Of a stretch of 64,000 nucleotides of DNA, positions 35,366 through 43,626 are shown piece by piece. How positions within the stretch are numbered: the stretch's first letter is position 1; every line of letters begins with the position of its first letter. The notes under the pieces were generated by a model. That model had not been told where the DNA came from and did not search any database. It saw nothing but the letters and a program-made list of their open reading frames with translations. Made by a program: the position numbers and the translations under genes. The stretch covers positions 1,240,001-1,304,000 of the forward strand of contig NZ_CP022221.1 of the NCBI RefSeq assembly GCF_004114935.1, given 5' to 3'. This stretch comes from Bradyrhizobium zhanjiangense. Lineage in GTDB: Bacteria; Pseudomonadota; Alphaproteobacteria; Rhizobiales; Xanthobacteraceae.

Positions 35366-35635
35366 ATGCCACTTGCCGCCACGTCGCGTCTGCTTGCAGC
35401 CTTAGCTCTCGCCATCGCTCTCTCCGCCTGCTCTGCGCGTTACCAGACGCCGGTGGCGGTGGGCGGCGACGACGACGACGCGGTCTGTCAGAGCCGCGGC
35501 TATGCGCAGGGCTCGCCGGAATACGTGGCCTGCCGCAAGGACCGCGACGTCCAGCGCAATGCGGCCACCGCGCGCGCCGACCGCCGTCAGCGCGATCTCG
35601 GCGAATATATGCTGAACCATCCGGAACGGCCGTGA
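35366..35635 (+). CDS. small lipoprotein, unknown function
   Basis: An 89-residue protein. The leader (RLLAALALAIALSAC) ends in an LSAC lipobox, so it is likely anchored by a lipidated Cys at about residue 22. The mature part has an Asp run (GGDDDDAV), two cysteines in VCQSRGYAQGSPEYVACRKD that may pair, and a basic tail. No family is recognised. GGGGACCTCGT precedes the ATG at 35366; the GTG at 35342 lacks support. It lies upstream of the OmpW gene but is separated by 190 bp with its own regulatory site. Confidence 0.75.
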   Translation: MPLAATSRLLAALALAIALSACSARYQTPVAVGGDDDDAVCQSRGYAQGSPEYVACRKDRDVQRNAATARADRRQRDLGEYMLNHPERP

Positions 35636-35733
35636 ACGCTGGCGCGGAATTATCATGCCGCGCCGCTTGCCCGCATTCACGTTTCCCGTGACACATCTGC
35701 CACGCCGCGACCAAATCGCAGGCGGCCTGTCCT

Positions 35734-35753
35734 GATTTGATCGGCGTCAAATC
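35734..35753 (+). promoter_or_regulatory. FNR/FixK-type box (TTGA-N6-TCAA) upstream of the OmpW gene
   Basis: GATTTGA (35734-35740) and TCAAATC (35747-35753) form perfect 7-bp arms around TCGGCG. The core TTGA-N6-TCAA matches the Crp/FNR-family (FixK/FnrN) anaerobox consensus. It is centred about 83 bp before the OmpW start. The site is visible in sequence; regulation by FixK or FNR is inference. Confidence 0.55.
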
Positions 35754-35826
35754 CTTCATCATCTCCTTTCTGCTCTGACGCTCGTATCGCGCAACGACGC
35801 GCGAGAGATACTGAAGGGGAATGAAG

Positions 35827-36573
35827 ATGGACGGAACGATAAGAAACTTGGCACGGCTCGCAGCGATTGGCGCGATGCTCGCGGTGACTTCTGCCTCAGT
35901 GCAGGCCGCCGATCTGCCGGTCTACAAGAAGGCGCCGCCACAGGTAGAAAGCTTCAATCCCTGGATGGTGCGCCTGCGCGTGCTTGGCGTGTTGCCGGAC
36001 GCCGGCGGCAGCACTGTCAATGTTGCGGGCGTGCCGTCGCTGTCGTCGCCGAATTCGGGCCTCTCGATCAGCGACCAGGCCGTGCCAGAGCTCGACATCA
36101 GCTATTTCTTCACCAGCAACATCGCGGCCGAGCTGATTCTCGGTGTGACCAGGCATTCGATCAGCGGCACCGGCTCGCTCGCGAACCTGCCGATCGGCAA
36201 GACCACGCTGCTGCCGCCGACGCTGACGCTGCAATATCACTTCGACAATTTCGGCGCGTTCAAGCCGTATATCGGCGCCGGTATGAACTACACCGTGTTC
36301 TTCAACAATTCGGCCGCCAACACGCCGGCCGCGATCGTCGGGCCGCCCGCGATCGTCGCCACCACCACACGCCTGCACGTCAGCAATGCCTGGGGTGGGG
36401 CGGTGCAGTTCGGCTTCGACTACATGCTCGACCGGCACTGGGGTCTCAACGTCGACGTGAAGAAGCTCTGGCTGCGGCCGGACTACTCGGCGACCGTCTC
36501 TGGCCTGCCCGTCACCGGCACTGCGCATATCGACCCGTGGCTGGTCGGCGCGGGCGTCACCTACAAGTTCTGA
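35827..36573 (+). CDS. OmpW-family outer-membrane protein
   Basis: A protein of about 248 residues. A signal peptide covers residues 1-28 (LARLAAIGAMLAVTSASVQA). The mature chain shows an eight-strand beta-barrel pattern: WMVRLRVLGVLPDAGG, VPELDISYFFTSNIAAELI, LPPTLTLQYHF, FKPYIGAGMNYTVFF and AWGGAVQFGFDYMLD. It ends DPWLVGAGVTYKF with the C-terminal Phe of outer-membrane barrels. OmpW channels pass small hydrophobic compounds in known members. The second ATG (35827) is favoured because AAGGGGA lies 8 nt upstream; 35821 is the alternative. Confidence 0.9.
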   Translation: MDGTIRNLARLAAIGAMLAVTSASVQAADLPVYKKAPPQVESFNPWMVRLRVLGVLPDAGGSTVNVAGVPSLSSPNSGLSISDQAVPELDISYFFTSNIAAELILGVTRHSISGTGSLANLPIGKTTLLPPTLTLQYHFDNFGAFKPYIGAGMNYTVFFNNSAANTPAAIVGPPAIVATTTRLHVSNAWGGAVQFGFDYMLDRHWGLNVDVKKLWLRPDYSATVSGLPVTGTAHIDPWLVGAGVTYKF

Positions 36574-36581
36574 CGGCGTTT

Positions 36582-36611
36582 CGCGGCGCCGGGTAGGGCC
36601 CCGGCGCCGCG
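36582..36611 (+). terminator. strong hairpin terminator after the OmpW gene
   Basis: CGCGGCGCCGGG (36582-36593) pairs perfectly with CCCGGCGCCGCG (36600-36611) around a 6-nt loop. TGTAGTTTCCGTTTG follows, a weak T-rich tract. It lies 8 bp after the OmpW stop. Confidence 0.75.
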
Positions 36612-36720
36612 GTGTAGTTTCCGTTTGATTGTTATGGGATCGTCATCGCCGGGGCCTGACATTGACGGTGCTTGGCATCGTCTCACCAGCGAATGCGATA
36701 AGATGAGGGGTGAGAAGCGG

Positions 36721-36903
36721 CTATCCCGCGTGCGCCGTCCGCGGATGCCGCTCATGCAGCAGCTTCGCCAAATCGTCGCGATCGCCAGGGCGGTCCGTCA
36801 GGGCAATCTCGAACAGGGCTTCCTGGATATCCCGGGGCATGTCGCCCCACGCTGCCAGGACAGCGCGCCCCAGCATCAACGCAAAATGGTTTTCGTCCCG
36901 CAT
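36721..36903 (-). CDS. small conserved-looking protein, 60 residues
   Basis: A 60-residue mainly helical protein beginning RDENHFALMLGRAVLAAWGD and ending RHPRTAHAG. A GGAGG site sits exactly 7 nt before the ATG, which, with the even amphipathic helix pattern (MPRDIQEALFEIAL), makes a real gene likely. No family or function is recognised. It is on the minus strand downstream of the TrcR gene and separated from it by a strong intrinsic terminator, so it must have its own promoter. Confidence 0.65.
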   Translation of the reverse strand: MRDENHFALMLGRAVLAAWGDMPRDIQEALFEIALTDRPGDRDDLAKLLHERHPRTAHAG

Positions 36904-36983
36904 CGCTCATCCTCCGCGCTGGAAACAATGCGACGTCAGCCGCATCGTTCCGGGAGCGGTGTCGCGAAAGTTCCCGGCCGCAA

Positions 36984-37014
36984 ACAAAAACGCGGCGGAG
37001 CGATCCGCCGCGTT
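36984..37014 (-). terminator. intrinsic terminator after the TrcR gene
   Basis: On the minus strand AACGCGGCGGA (37014-37004) pairs perfectly with TCCGCCGCGTT (36999-36989) around a 4-nt loop, followed by TTTTTGTTT. It lies about 30 bp after the stop codon. Confidence 0.92.
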
Positions 37015-37043
37015 CGAACCGGATGCGGTGCAGGGAAGCAAGC

Positions 37044-37739
37044 CTACTCCTCCTCGTCCTCCTGCTTCTTGCCGCCGAGCGTCTTCAGCTTGGCGAATAC
37101 GGCGTCGACATTGAGGTCGTCGCTGGACTTCTCCGCGGGCTCGTACTCGTCCTTCTTGGTGGTCTCGGAGGCCGGCAGCAGGGTGGCGCCGCCATAGGCT
37201 GCGTCGATCGGCTTTTCCTTGGCGGCGCGCTGCACCTCGAAATCGAGTTCGATCTGCGAGCAGAGGCCGAGGGTGACGGGGTCGATCGGGGTCAGGGACG
37301 ACGTGTTCCAGTGGGTGCGGTCGCGCACGCTCGCGATCGTGCTCTTGGTGGTGCCGACCAGGCGCATGATCTGGGCGTCCTTCAGCTCCGGATGGTTGCG
37401 CAGCAGCCAGAGGATGGCGCTCGGGCGCTCGTGGCGGCGTGAGACCGGGGTGTAGCGCGGGCCTTTGCGCTTGGGCTGGGGCGGCAGCACCACCTTGCTC
37501 TCCTGGAGGCGAAGCCGGTAGTCCGGGTTCTTCTCGCCTTTCTCGATCTCCTCGCGGGTCAACTGACCGTTGGAGAGGGGATCCATACCCTTAATGCCCT
37601 GGGCAGCGTCGCCGTCGGCGATCGCGCGCACTTCGAGGGGATGCATTTTGGTGAAATCGGCGACCTGGTCGAAGGTCAGCGCGGTGTTGTCGAGCAGCCA
37701 GACGGCGGTCGCCTTGGGCATCAGAGGTGCGTTGCTCAT
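37044..37739 (-). CDS. trcR: TrcR, DUF1013 cell-cycle transcription regulator
   Basis: A 231-residue protein. It starts SNAPLMPKATAVWLLDNTAL and FDQVADFTKMHPLEVRAIAD, the DUF1013 signature. In the middle is a second helix-turn-helix-like segment (SAILWLLRNHPELKDAQIMR, then GTTKSTIASVRDRTHWN). The C-terminus is acidic (KKQEDEEE). In Caulobacter, TrcR (DUF1013) tracks with RNA polymerase and supports expression of cell-cycle regulator genes. AAAGGAGATTTGCC gives a strong ribosome site at 37739. It is divergent from ispH. Confidence 0.93.
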   Translation of the reverse strand: MSNAPLMPKATAVWLLDNTALTFDQVADFTKMHPLEVRAIADGDAAQGIKGMDPLSNGQLTREEIEKGEKNPDYRLRLQESKVVLPPQPKRKGPRYTPVSRRHERPSAILWLLRNHPELKDAQIMRLVGTTKSTIASVRDRTHWNTSSLTPIDPVTLGLCSQIELDFEVQRAAKEKPIDAAYGGATLLPASETTKKDEYEPAEKSSDDLNVDAVFAKLKTLGGKKQEDEEE

Positions 37740-38003
37740 GGCAAATCTCCTTTGTGCTTCGCCCACCCCTCTGGAGGCGAAACCGGTGGTCATCAGCGAT
37801 GACAGGGAATTCGCGCTATATAAGCCCGGAGGGGGTAGCCACGCAATGGTTCTGCTATAGATAGTGCCTTGACAGCGCCCGAAAGGGGGCCCAATTCCTT
37901 TTAAAGTCGCTGTAAGGTCCAAGCAGCTGTTTTAAGCCCAATTCCATCCATCGACCGCCCCCGCCGGAAGGCGAAACGGGTGATTCGGTCCCGAGATCGC
38001 TCA

Positions 38004-38972
38004 ATGTCAGCCAAACCAGACCTCAAGATCGTGCTTTGTTCTCCCCGCGGCTTCTGCGCCGGGGTGGTCCGGGCGATCGACACCGTGGAACGGGCGCTCG
38101 ATAAATACGGCGCCCCCGTCTATGTTCGCCACGAGATTGTGCACAACAAGTATGTCGTCGATGGGTTGAAGAAGAAGGGCGCCATCTTCGTCGAGGAGCT
38201 CGCCGAGATCCCTGACAACACCACTGCGCCGGTGGTGTTCTCGGCCCATGGCGTGCCGAAGTCGGTTCCGGCCGATGCCCAGTCCCGCAATTTGTTCTCG
38301 CTGGATGCGACCTGCCCGCTGGTGACCAAGGTGCACCGCGAGGCCGCGATCCACTTCAAGCGCGGCCGCGAGATCTTCCTGATCGGCCATTCGCATCATC
38401 CCGAAGTGGTCGGCACCCTCGGCCAGCTTCCGGTCGGCGCCGTGACCTTGATCGAGACCGCCGAGGACGCCAAGACCATCACGCCGAAGGACCCTGACAA
38501 TCTCGCCTTCGTGACCCAGACCACACTGTCGATCGACGACACCGCGGAGATCGTGGCGCTGCTCAAGGAGCGCTTCCCGAACATCAACGGGCCGCACAAG
38601 GAAGACATCTGCTACGCCACCACCAACCGCCAGCTCGCGGTGAAGAAGGTGGCGCCGGTGGTGGACGCCCTGATCGTGGTCGGCGCGCCGAATTCGTCGA
38701 ACTCGCAGCGCCTGCGCGAGGTCGCCGAGCGCGAGGGCTGCAGGATCGCGGTGCTGGCGCAGCGCGCCACCGACCTCGATTGGGACAAGTTCGGCAACAT
38801 CACGAGCCTCGGCATCACTGCGGGCGCGTCGGCGCCGGAAGTGATCGTCGAGGAGATCATGGACGCGTTCGCCGAGCGCTACACGCTGCATGTGGAGACG
38901 GTCTCGGCCGCGGAAGAGAACGAGTTCTTCCCGCTGCCGCGCTCGGTGCGCCCCGAAGCCGCCGCAGAGTAA
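38004..38972 (+). CDS. ispH: 4-hydroxy-3-methylbut-2-enyl diphosphate reductase
   Basis: A 322-residue iron-sulfur enzyme, the last step of the MEP isoprenoid pathway, making IPP and DMAPP from HMBPP. The cluster ligands are visible: Cys18 in PRGFCAGV, Cys104 in DATCPLV and Cys203 in [18 protein letters not shown] and [12 protein letters not shown] carry the substrate-binding His residues, and NSSNSQRL the phosphate-binding Ser/Asn. The ATG at 38004 is chosen by family length; a GTG at 37980 has a better ribosome site (GGAAGG) and could add 8 residues. It starts an ispH-thrB-rnhA unit. Confidence 0.95.
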   Translation: MSAKPDLKIVLCSPRGFCAGVVRAIDTVERALDKYGAPVYVRHEIVHNKYVVDGLKKKGAIFVEELAEIPDNTTAPVVFSAHGVPKSVPADAQSRNLFSLDATCPLVTKVHREAAIHFKRGREIFLIGHSHHPEVVGTLGQLPVGAVTLIETAEDAKTITPKDPDNLAFVTQTTLSIDDTAEIVALLKERFPNINGPHKEDICYATTNRQLAVKKVAPVVDALIVVGAPNSSNSQRLREVAEREGCRIAVLAQRATDLDWDKFGNITSLGITAGASAPEVIVEEIMDAFAERYTLHVETVSAAEENEFFPLPRSVRPEAAAE

Positions 38973-38978
38973 ATCTGC

Positions 38979-39962
38979 ATGGCGGTCTACACCGACGTTG
39001 CCGCCGACGAGCTTGCGGATTTCCTGAAGCAATACGATCTCGGCGAATTGCTCTCCTACAAGGGCATCGCCGAGGGCGTCGAAAACTCCAACTTCCTGCT
39101 GCATACGACGACCGGATCGTTCATCCTCACGCTCTATGAGAAACGCGTGGCGAAGAACGACCTGCCCTACTTCCTCGCGCTGATGACGCATCTCGCCGAG
39201 CACGGCGTCAATTGTCCGCTGCCGGTGAAGGGAAGAGACGGCGAGGCGCTGCGCGAGCTGTCGGGCCGCCCCGCCGCAATCATCACCTTTCTCGAAGGCG
39301 TGTGGCCGCGCAAGCCGAATGTGGCCCATTGCGCCGGCGTCGGCGAGGGGCTGGCGAAAATGCACCTGGCTGGCGCCAATTTTGCGATCAAGCGCGCCAA
39401 TGCGCTCTCGGTCGCGGGCTGGCGGCCGCTGTTCGATGCGGCCGCAAGCCGTGCCGACGAGGTGCAGCCGGGCCTGCGCGCCTTTCTCGCCGCCGAGCTC
39501 GATCATCTCTCGAGCGGGGTCTGGCCGACCGACCTGCCGGAGGGCGTGATCCACGCCGACCTCTTCAACGACAACGTCTTCTTTCTCGGCGACCGGCTCT
39601 CGGGGATCATCGACTTCACCTTCGCCTGCAACGACATGCTGGCCTATGACATCGCGATCTGCCTCAACGCCTGGTGCTTCGAGCCGGATCATTCCTTCAA
39701 CGTCACCAAGGCGCGCGCCTTCCTCAATGCCTATGGCCGGGTACGAAAGCTCTCCGAGGCGGAAGAGGCTGCGCTGCCGCTGCTGGCGCGCGGCGCTGCG
39801 ATCCGTTTCCTGCTGACGCGGCTGGTCGACTGGCTCAACGTGCCACCGGGCGCACTGGTGAAGCCGAAGGATCCGCTGGAATATGTCCGCAAGCTGCGCT
39901 TCCATCAGAGCGTGACGAGCGTTCGCGACTATGGGCTGATGCCCTCAGGAATGGTGGCGTGA
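38979..39962 (+). CDS. thrB: homoserine kinase, kinase-fold (APH-like) type
   Basis: A 327-residue protein of the alphaproteobacterial ThrB type, with an aminoglycoside-phosphotransferase-like fold instead of the GHMP fold. Features are [17 protein letters not shown] (nucleotide loop), LTLYEKRV (Lys), [13 protein letters not shown] (catalytic loop from about residue 190) and GIIDFTFA (metal-binding Asp). It phosphorylates homoserine in threonine synthesis. It starts 6 bp after ispH and its stop overlaps the rnhA GTG start. Confidence 0.93.
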   Translation: MAVYTDVAADELADFLKQYDLGELLSYKGIAEGVENSNFLLHTTTGSFILTLYEKRVAKNDLPYFLALMTHLAEHGVNCPLPVKGRDGEALRELSGRPAAIITFLEGVWPRKPNVAHCAGVGEGLAKMHLAGANFAIKRANALSVAGWRPLFDAAASRADEVQPGLRAFLAAELDHLSSGVWPTDLPEGVIHADLFNDNVFFLGDRLSGIIDFTFACNDMLAYDIAICLNAWCFEPDHSFNVTKARAFLNAYGRVRKLSEAEEAALPLLARGAAIRFLLTRLVDWLNVPPGALVKPKDPLEYVRKLRFHQSVTSVRDYGLMPSGMVA

Positions 39963-40423
39963 GCGAGCTTCCCAATGTCACGATCTATACCGACGGCGCC
40001 TGCTCGGGAAATCCCGGGCCGGGCGGCTGGGGCGCGATCCTGAAGTTCGGCGACAAGGAGAAGGAGCTGAACGGCGGCGAGCGCCACACCACCAACAACC
40101 AGATGGAGTTGATGGCGGCGATCTCCGCGCTCGAAGCGCTGAAGAAGCCGTGCACGGTCGATCTCTACACCGACAGCCAATATGTCCGTCAGGGCATCAC
40201 GGGGTGGATTTTCGGTTGGAAGCGCAACGGCTGGCGCACCGCCGACAAGAAGCCGGTGAAGAATGTCGAGCTATGGCAGCGCCTGGATGCCGCGCTGAAG
40301 CAGCACGAGGTCCGCTGGCACTGGATCAAGGGCCATGCTGGGCACCCGGAGAACGAGCGCGCCGATCAGCTCGCGCGAGACGGGATCGCGATGGCGCGGT
40401 TGCAGCAGAGGGTGAGGGAGTAG
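39959..40423 (+). CDS. rnhA: ribonuclease HI
   Basis: A 154-residue RNase HI of typical length. All catalytic carboxylates are visible: Asp12 ([12 protein letters not shown]), Glu48 ([10 protein letters not shown]), Asp70 (LYTDSQYV) and Asp134 ([10 protein letters not shown]), with His124 in KGHAGH. The basic handle region is [15 protein letters not shown]. It removes RNA from RNA-DNA hybrids. The GTG start overlaps the thrB stop (GTGA), so it is coupled to thrB. The longer upstream frame is antisense-like readthrough and is rejected. Confidence 0.95.
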   Translation: MSELPNVTIYTDGACSGNPGPGGWGAILKFGDKEKELNGGERHTTNNQMELMAAISALEALKKPCTVDLYTDSQYVRQGITGWIFGWKRNGWRTADKKPVKNVELWQRLDAALKQHEVRWHWIKGHAGHPENERADQLARDGIAMARLQQRVRE

Positions 40424-40459
40424 ACGACGCCGTCGTCTCGGACGTCGCCAAGCTCTCCG

Positions 40460-40558
40460 GTGTCATCGCCCGGCTTGACCGGGGTATTCCAGAGACGGCT
40501 GTGATTGAGCCGAGAAGCCTCGGCGTACTGGATCGCCCGCCTTCGCGGGCGATGACAG
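40460..40558. repeat. dispersed repeat, TGTCATCGCCCGG...GGCGATGACAG
   Basis: The third copy of the family at 18159 and 35119. Outer ends are GTGTCATCGCCCGGCTTGAC and CGCGGGCGATGACAG, with CGGCGTACTGGATCGCCCGC inside. It lies between rnhA and the convergent peroxiredoxin gene. Confidence 0.85.
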
Positions 40559-40587
40559 TTGTGCAAGTGGCGCGAGAGTGTCGTGCC

Positions 40588-41073
40588 TTACAGCTGCCCC
40601 AGCAGCGTATCGCCGCCGGAGACCTCGACCTTGCCGGGCATCGCCTCGAGGTTCAGCTTCTTGACCACGCCGTCCTCGACCAGCATCGAATAGCGCTTGG
40701 AGCGGATGCCGAGGCCGTTGGCGGAGGCGTCCAGCTCCATGCCGATCGCCTTGGTGAAATCGGCATTGCCGTCGGCGAGGAAGATGGCCTCGTCGCGCTG
40801 GTCGGTGTCGCGCTTCCAGGCGTTCATGACGAAGGCGTCGTTGACGGAGACGATGGCGATGGTGTCGACGCCCTTGTCCTTCATGGCGTAGGCGTTGAGG
40901 AAGATGCTCGGCAGATGCATCTTGTGGCAGGTGCCGGTATAGGCGCCGGGCACCGCGAACAGCGCCACCTTCTTGCCCTTGAAGATATCGTCGGTGGTCT
41001 TCACCTGCGGACCTTCCGCCGTCATCACGCGGAATTTCGCCTCGGGCAGCTTGTCGCCAGTCTGGATCGCCAT
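40588..41073 (-). CDS. peroxiredoxin, Prx5 type
   Basis: A 161-residue thiol peroxidase. The peroxidatic Cys49 lies in VPGAYTGTCHKMHLP, matching the Prx5 PGAxTxxC motif, with Arg in GIRSKRYSMLVEDG. No second conserved cysteine is evident, so the resolving thiol is probably from glutathione, glutaredoxin or another partner. It reduces H2O2 and alkyl hydroperoxides in the cytosol. AGGGAGACTG precedes two adjacent ATGs; 41073 gives the better spacing. Confidence 0.9.
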   Translation of the reverse strand: MAIQTGDKLPEAKFRVMTAEGPQVKTTDDIFKGKKVALFAVPGAYTGTCHKMHLPSIFLNAYAMKDKGVDTIAIVSVNDAFVMNAWKRDTDQRDEAIFLADGNADFTKAIGMELDASANGLGIRSKRYSMLVEDGVVKKLNLEAMPGKVEVSGGDTLLGQL

Positions 41074-41181
41074 CATCAGTCTCCCTGAATATCGGTCCCG
41101 CTTTTTAGACCGTGGCGCCGGCCTGCACAATATTGCCGGCGGCGGAAGCGGCGAAGGCAGCGGCCGTTCACCGTGATGTCA

Positions 41182-41736
41182 TCAGCCCGTAAAACCGCCG
41201 CCGTCGAGGAAGGCCTGCTCTTCCTCAGTCGTGTCACGGCCGAGCAGGCGATTGCGGTGGGGAAAGCGGCCGAACCGTCGGATGATGTCGGCGTGCTCGC
41301 GAGCGTATTTCAGGTTCACGGCATTGTCGGTGTTTTGAAACAGCGCAACGCAATGCAGCTGGTCAGCCAGGTGCTCGGAATGCATGAAGGGCAGATAGAG
41401 GAATTCGAGCAGGATGGGATCGACCCTGCGATCTGTGCCGCTTTCGATGGCGCGGCGGGCAACATCGCGCGCCTGCGCGTCGCTGGCAAAAGCCTCCGGC
41501 GTGTCGCGGAACATGTTGCGGGGGAACTGATCGAGCACGATGACGAGCGCGAGCGCGCCGTCGTCGCTCGTCTCCCATGATGCAAGCTCGCCGGCGGCCG
41601 CCTTCTGCCACAGGGCGAGAAAGCGGCGCCTGACCTCTGCGTCGAAAGCGTCGTCGCGCTTGTACCAGCACTCGCGGCCGGCCTCGCGCCAGAAGGCGAG
41701 AATGTCCGATGGCGTGATGTCGCCGACTTCCAGCAT
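41182..41736 (-). CDS. DUF924-family protein
   Basis: A 184-residue helical protein of the DUF924 family, which shows a TPR-like architecture and no established function. The signature is visible: ILAFWREAGRECWYKRDDAF, then LALVIVLDQFPRNMFRDTPEAFA, and LEFLYLPFMHSEHLADQ. It lies 15 bp downstream of fadD on the same strand, which suggests co-transcription. A link to fatty-acid metabolism is contextual only. Confidence 0.88.
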   Translation of the reverse strand: MLEVGDITPSDILAFWREAGRECWYKRDDAFDAEVRRRFLALWQKAAAGELASWETSDDGALALVIVLDQFPRNMFRDTPEAFASDAQARDVARRAIESGTDRRVDPILLEFLYLPFMHSEHLADQLHCVALFQNTDNAVNLKYAREHADIIRRFGRFPHRNRLLGRDTTEEEQAFLDGGGFTG

Positions 41737-41751
41737 GAATGGAAAGCGGCC

Positions 41752-43437
41752 TTACGCCGCCGCCGCCTTCTTCTCGTCGCGAAGCTGCCGGCGCAGGATC
41801 TTGCCGACATTGGTCTTCGGCAGGTCGTTGCGGAATTCGATGTGCTTGGGCACCTTGTAGCCGGTGAGCTGCTCCTGGCAGAACTTGATCACGGCTTCCG
41901 CCGTGAGGTTGGGGTCCTTCTTGACCACGAAGGCCTTCACCGCCTCGCCCGATTTGGAATCGGGGATGCCGATCACGGCGCATTCGAGCACGCCGGGATG
42001 GCTCGCGATCACTTCCTCGATCTCGTTGGGATAAACGTTGAAGCCCGAGACCAGGATCATGTCCTTCTTGCGGTCGACGATCTTGGTGTAGCCCTTCTCG
42101 TCCATCACGCCGATGTCGCCGGTGCGGAAATATCCGTCAGCGGTCATCACCTTCGCGGTCTCCTCCGGCCTGTTCCAGTAGCCGGACATGACCTGCGGGC
42201 CCTTGGCGCAGATCTCGCCCGCCTGGCCGAGCGGCACCTCGTTGCCGTCGTCGTCGCGGATCGAGATCCAGGTCGAAGGCACGGGGATGCCGATCGTACC
42301 CGTGAACTCCGTTGCCGTCGCGGGATTGCAGGTCAGCGTCGGCGAGGTCTCCGACAGGCCGTAACCTTCGGCGATGAAGCAGCCGGTGATCGCTTTCCAT
42401 TGATCGGCCACGGAGCGCTGCACCGCCATGCCGCCGCCGTTCGAGATCTTCAGCTTGGAGAAGTCGAGCTTCTTGAAGTCGGGATGATGCATCAGGCCGT
42501 TGTAGAGCGTGTTCACGGCGGGGAAGCTGTTGACCTGGTATTTCGCCAGCTCCTTGACGAAGCCGGCGATGTCGCGCGGATTGGGGATCAACAGATTGCA
42601 GCCGCCGGCGCGCACCGCGAGCAGGTAGCAGGCCGTCAGTGCGAAGATGTGATAGAGCGGCAGCGCACAGACGATCATGAGCTGATCGACATGCGGCGGC
42701 GCGGCGAGCGCCGGCTGGAGCCAGGCGTCGTTCTGCAAGACGTTGGCGACGATGTTGCGGTGGAGCAGGGTGGCGCCCTTGGAGACGCCGGTGGTGCCGC
42801 CGGTATATTGCAGGAAGGCGACGTCGCCCGGCGAGAGCTTTGGCTTGTTGAAGGTCATGCCGCGGCCGGCGGAGAGCGCGTCGTTGAACGGCACCGCGCC
42901 CGGCAGCGACCATGCCGGTACCATCTTCTTGACGCGACGGACGACGAGATTGACGATCACGCCCTTGAAGCCGAGCAGGTCGCCCATGCTGGCGACGATG
43001 ACGTGCTTCACCGGCGTCTTCGCGATCACCTGCTCGACCGTGTGGGCGAAATTCTCCAGCACGATGATGGCCTCGGCGCCGGAATCCTTGAGCTGGTGTT
43101 CGAGCTCGCGCGGGGTATAGAGCGGATTGACGTTGACCACCGCGAAACCGGCGCGCAGCACGGCAGCGGTCGCGACCGGATATTGCAGCACGTTCGGCAT
43201 CATGATGGCGACACGAGCGCCGCGCTGCAGCCCGCGGCCCTGCAAATAGGCGGCGAGCGCGACCGACATCTGGTCGAGGTCGCGATAGCTGATCGACTTG
43301 TCCATGCAAATGAACGCCTTGCGGTCGGCGAACTTGGTGAAGCTCTCCTCCAGCAGGTCGACCAGCGAGGCGTATTGCGTCGGCTCGATATCGGCGGGCA
43401 CGCCGGGCGGATATTGCTTGAGCCAGATGCGCTCCAT
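41752..43437 (-). CDS. fadD: long-chain fatty-acid-CoA ligase
   Basis: A 561-residue AMP-forming acyl-CoA synthetase. The P-loop is LQYTGGTTGVSKGATLLH near residue 210. Then GYGLSETSPTLTCNP (adenine motif), DGYFRTGDIGVMDEKGYTKI, and the C-terminal TNVGKILRRQLRDE with the catalytic Lys. Length and the N-terminal WLKQYPPGVPADIE match bacterial FadD. It activates imported fatty acids for beta-oxidation at the inner membrane face. GAGGGGAGTTTCC supports the ATG at 43437 over one five codons upstream. Confidence 0.92.
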   Translation of the reverse strand: MERIWLKQYPPGVPADIEPTQYASLVDLLEESFTKFADRKAFICMDKSISYRDLDQMSVALAAYLQGRGLQRGARVAIMMPNVLQYPVATAAVLRAGFAVVNVNPLYTPRELEHQLKDSGAEAIIVLENFAHTVEQVIAKTPVKHVIVASMGDLLGFKGVIVNLVVRRVKKMVPAWSLPGAVPFNDALSAGRGMTFNKPKLSPGDVAFLQYTGGTTGVSKGATLLHRNIVANVLQNDAWLQPALAAPPHVDQLMIVCALPLYHIFALTACYLLAVRAGGCNLLIPNPRDIAGFVKELAKYQVNSFPAVNTLYNGLMHHPDFKKLDFSKLKISNGGGMAVQRSVADQWKAITGCFIAEGYGLSETSPTLTCNPATATEFTGTIGIPVPSTWISIRDDDGNEVPLGQAGEICAKGPQVMSGYWNRPEETAKVMTADGYFRTGDIGVMDEKGYTKIVDRKKDMILVSGFNVYPNEIEEVIASHPGVLECAVIGIPDSKSGEAVKAFVVKKDPNLTAEAVIKFCQEQLTGYKVPKHIEFRNDLPKTNVGKILRRQLRDEKKAAAA

Positions 43438-43626
43438 GGAAACTCCCCTCATCTAACTGAGCCCGTTGTGTCTCGGGCTTGCCTCATTGCCGCCAGTATC
43501 GAGCCTGCCGGAACGGGTGGCAAGCCGTCGAGGCTTAGGGCAAAGGTCCGGGAGTAGCTACTGGAATCATCACAGACCGCGCTGCCGCAGGTGCGAAGTG
43601 CGGGCGCGGTCCAGCCTGAGGGGCCG

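Noticed and set aside
38007..39905. A 632-residue open frame antisense to ispH and thrB
   Set aside because: It crosses two well-recognised genes and has low-complexity Arg/His composition with no start signal.
41842..43557. A 571-residue open frame antisense to fadD
   Set aside because: It is a codon-bias shadow of an enzyme with intact ligase motifs.
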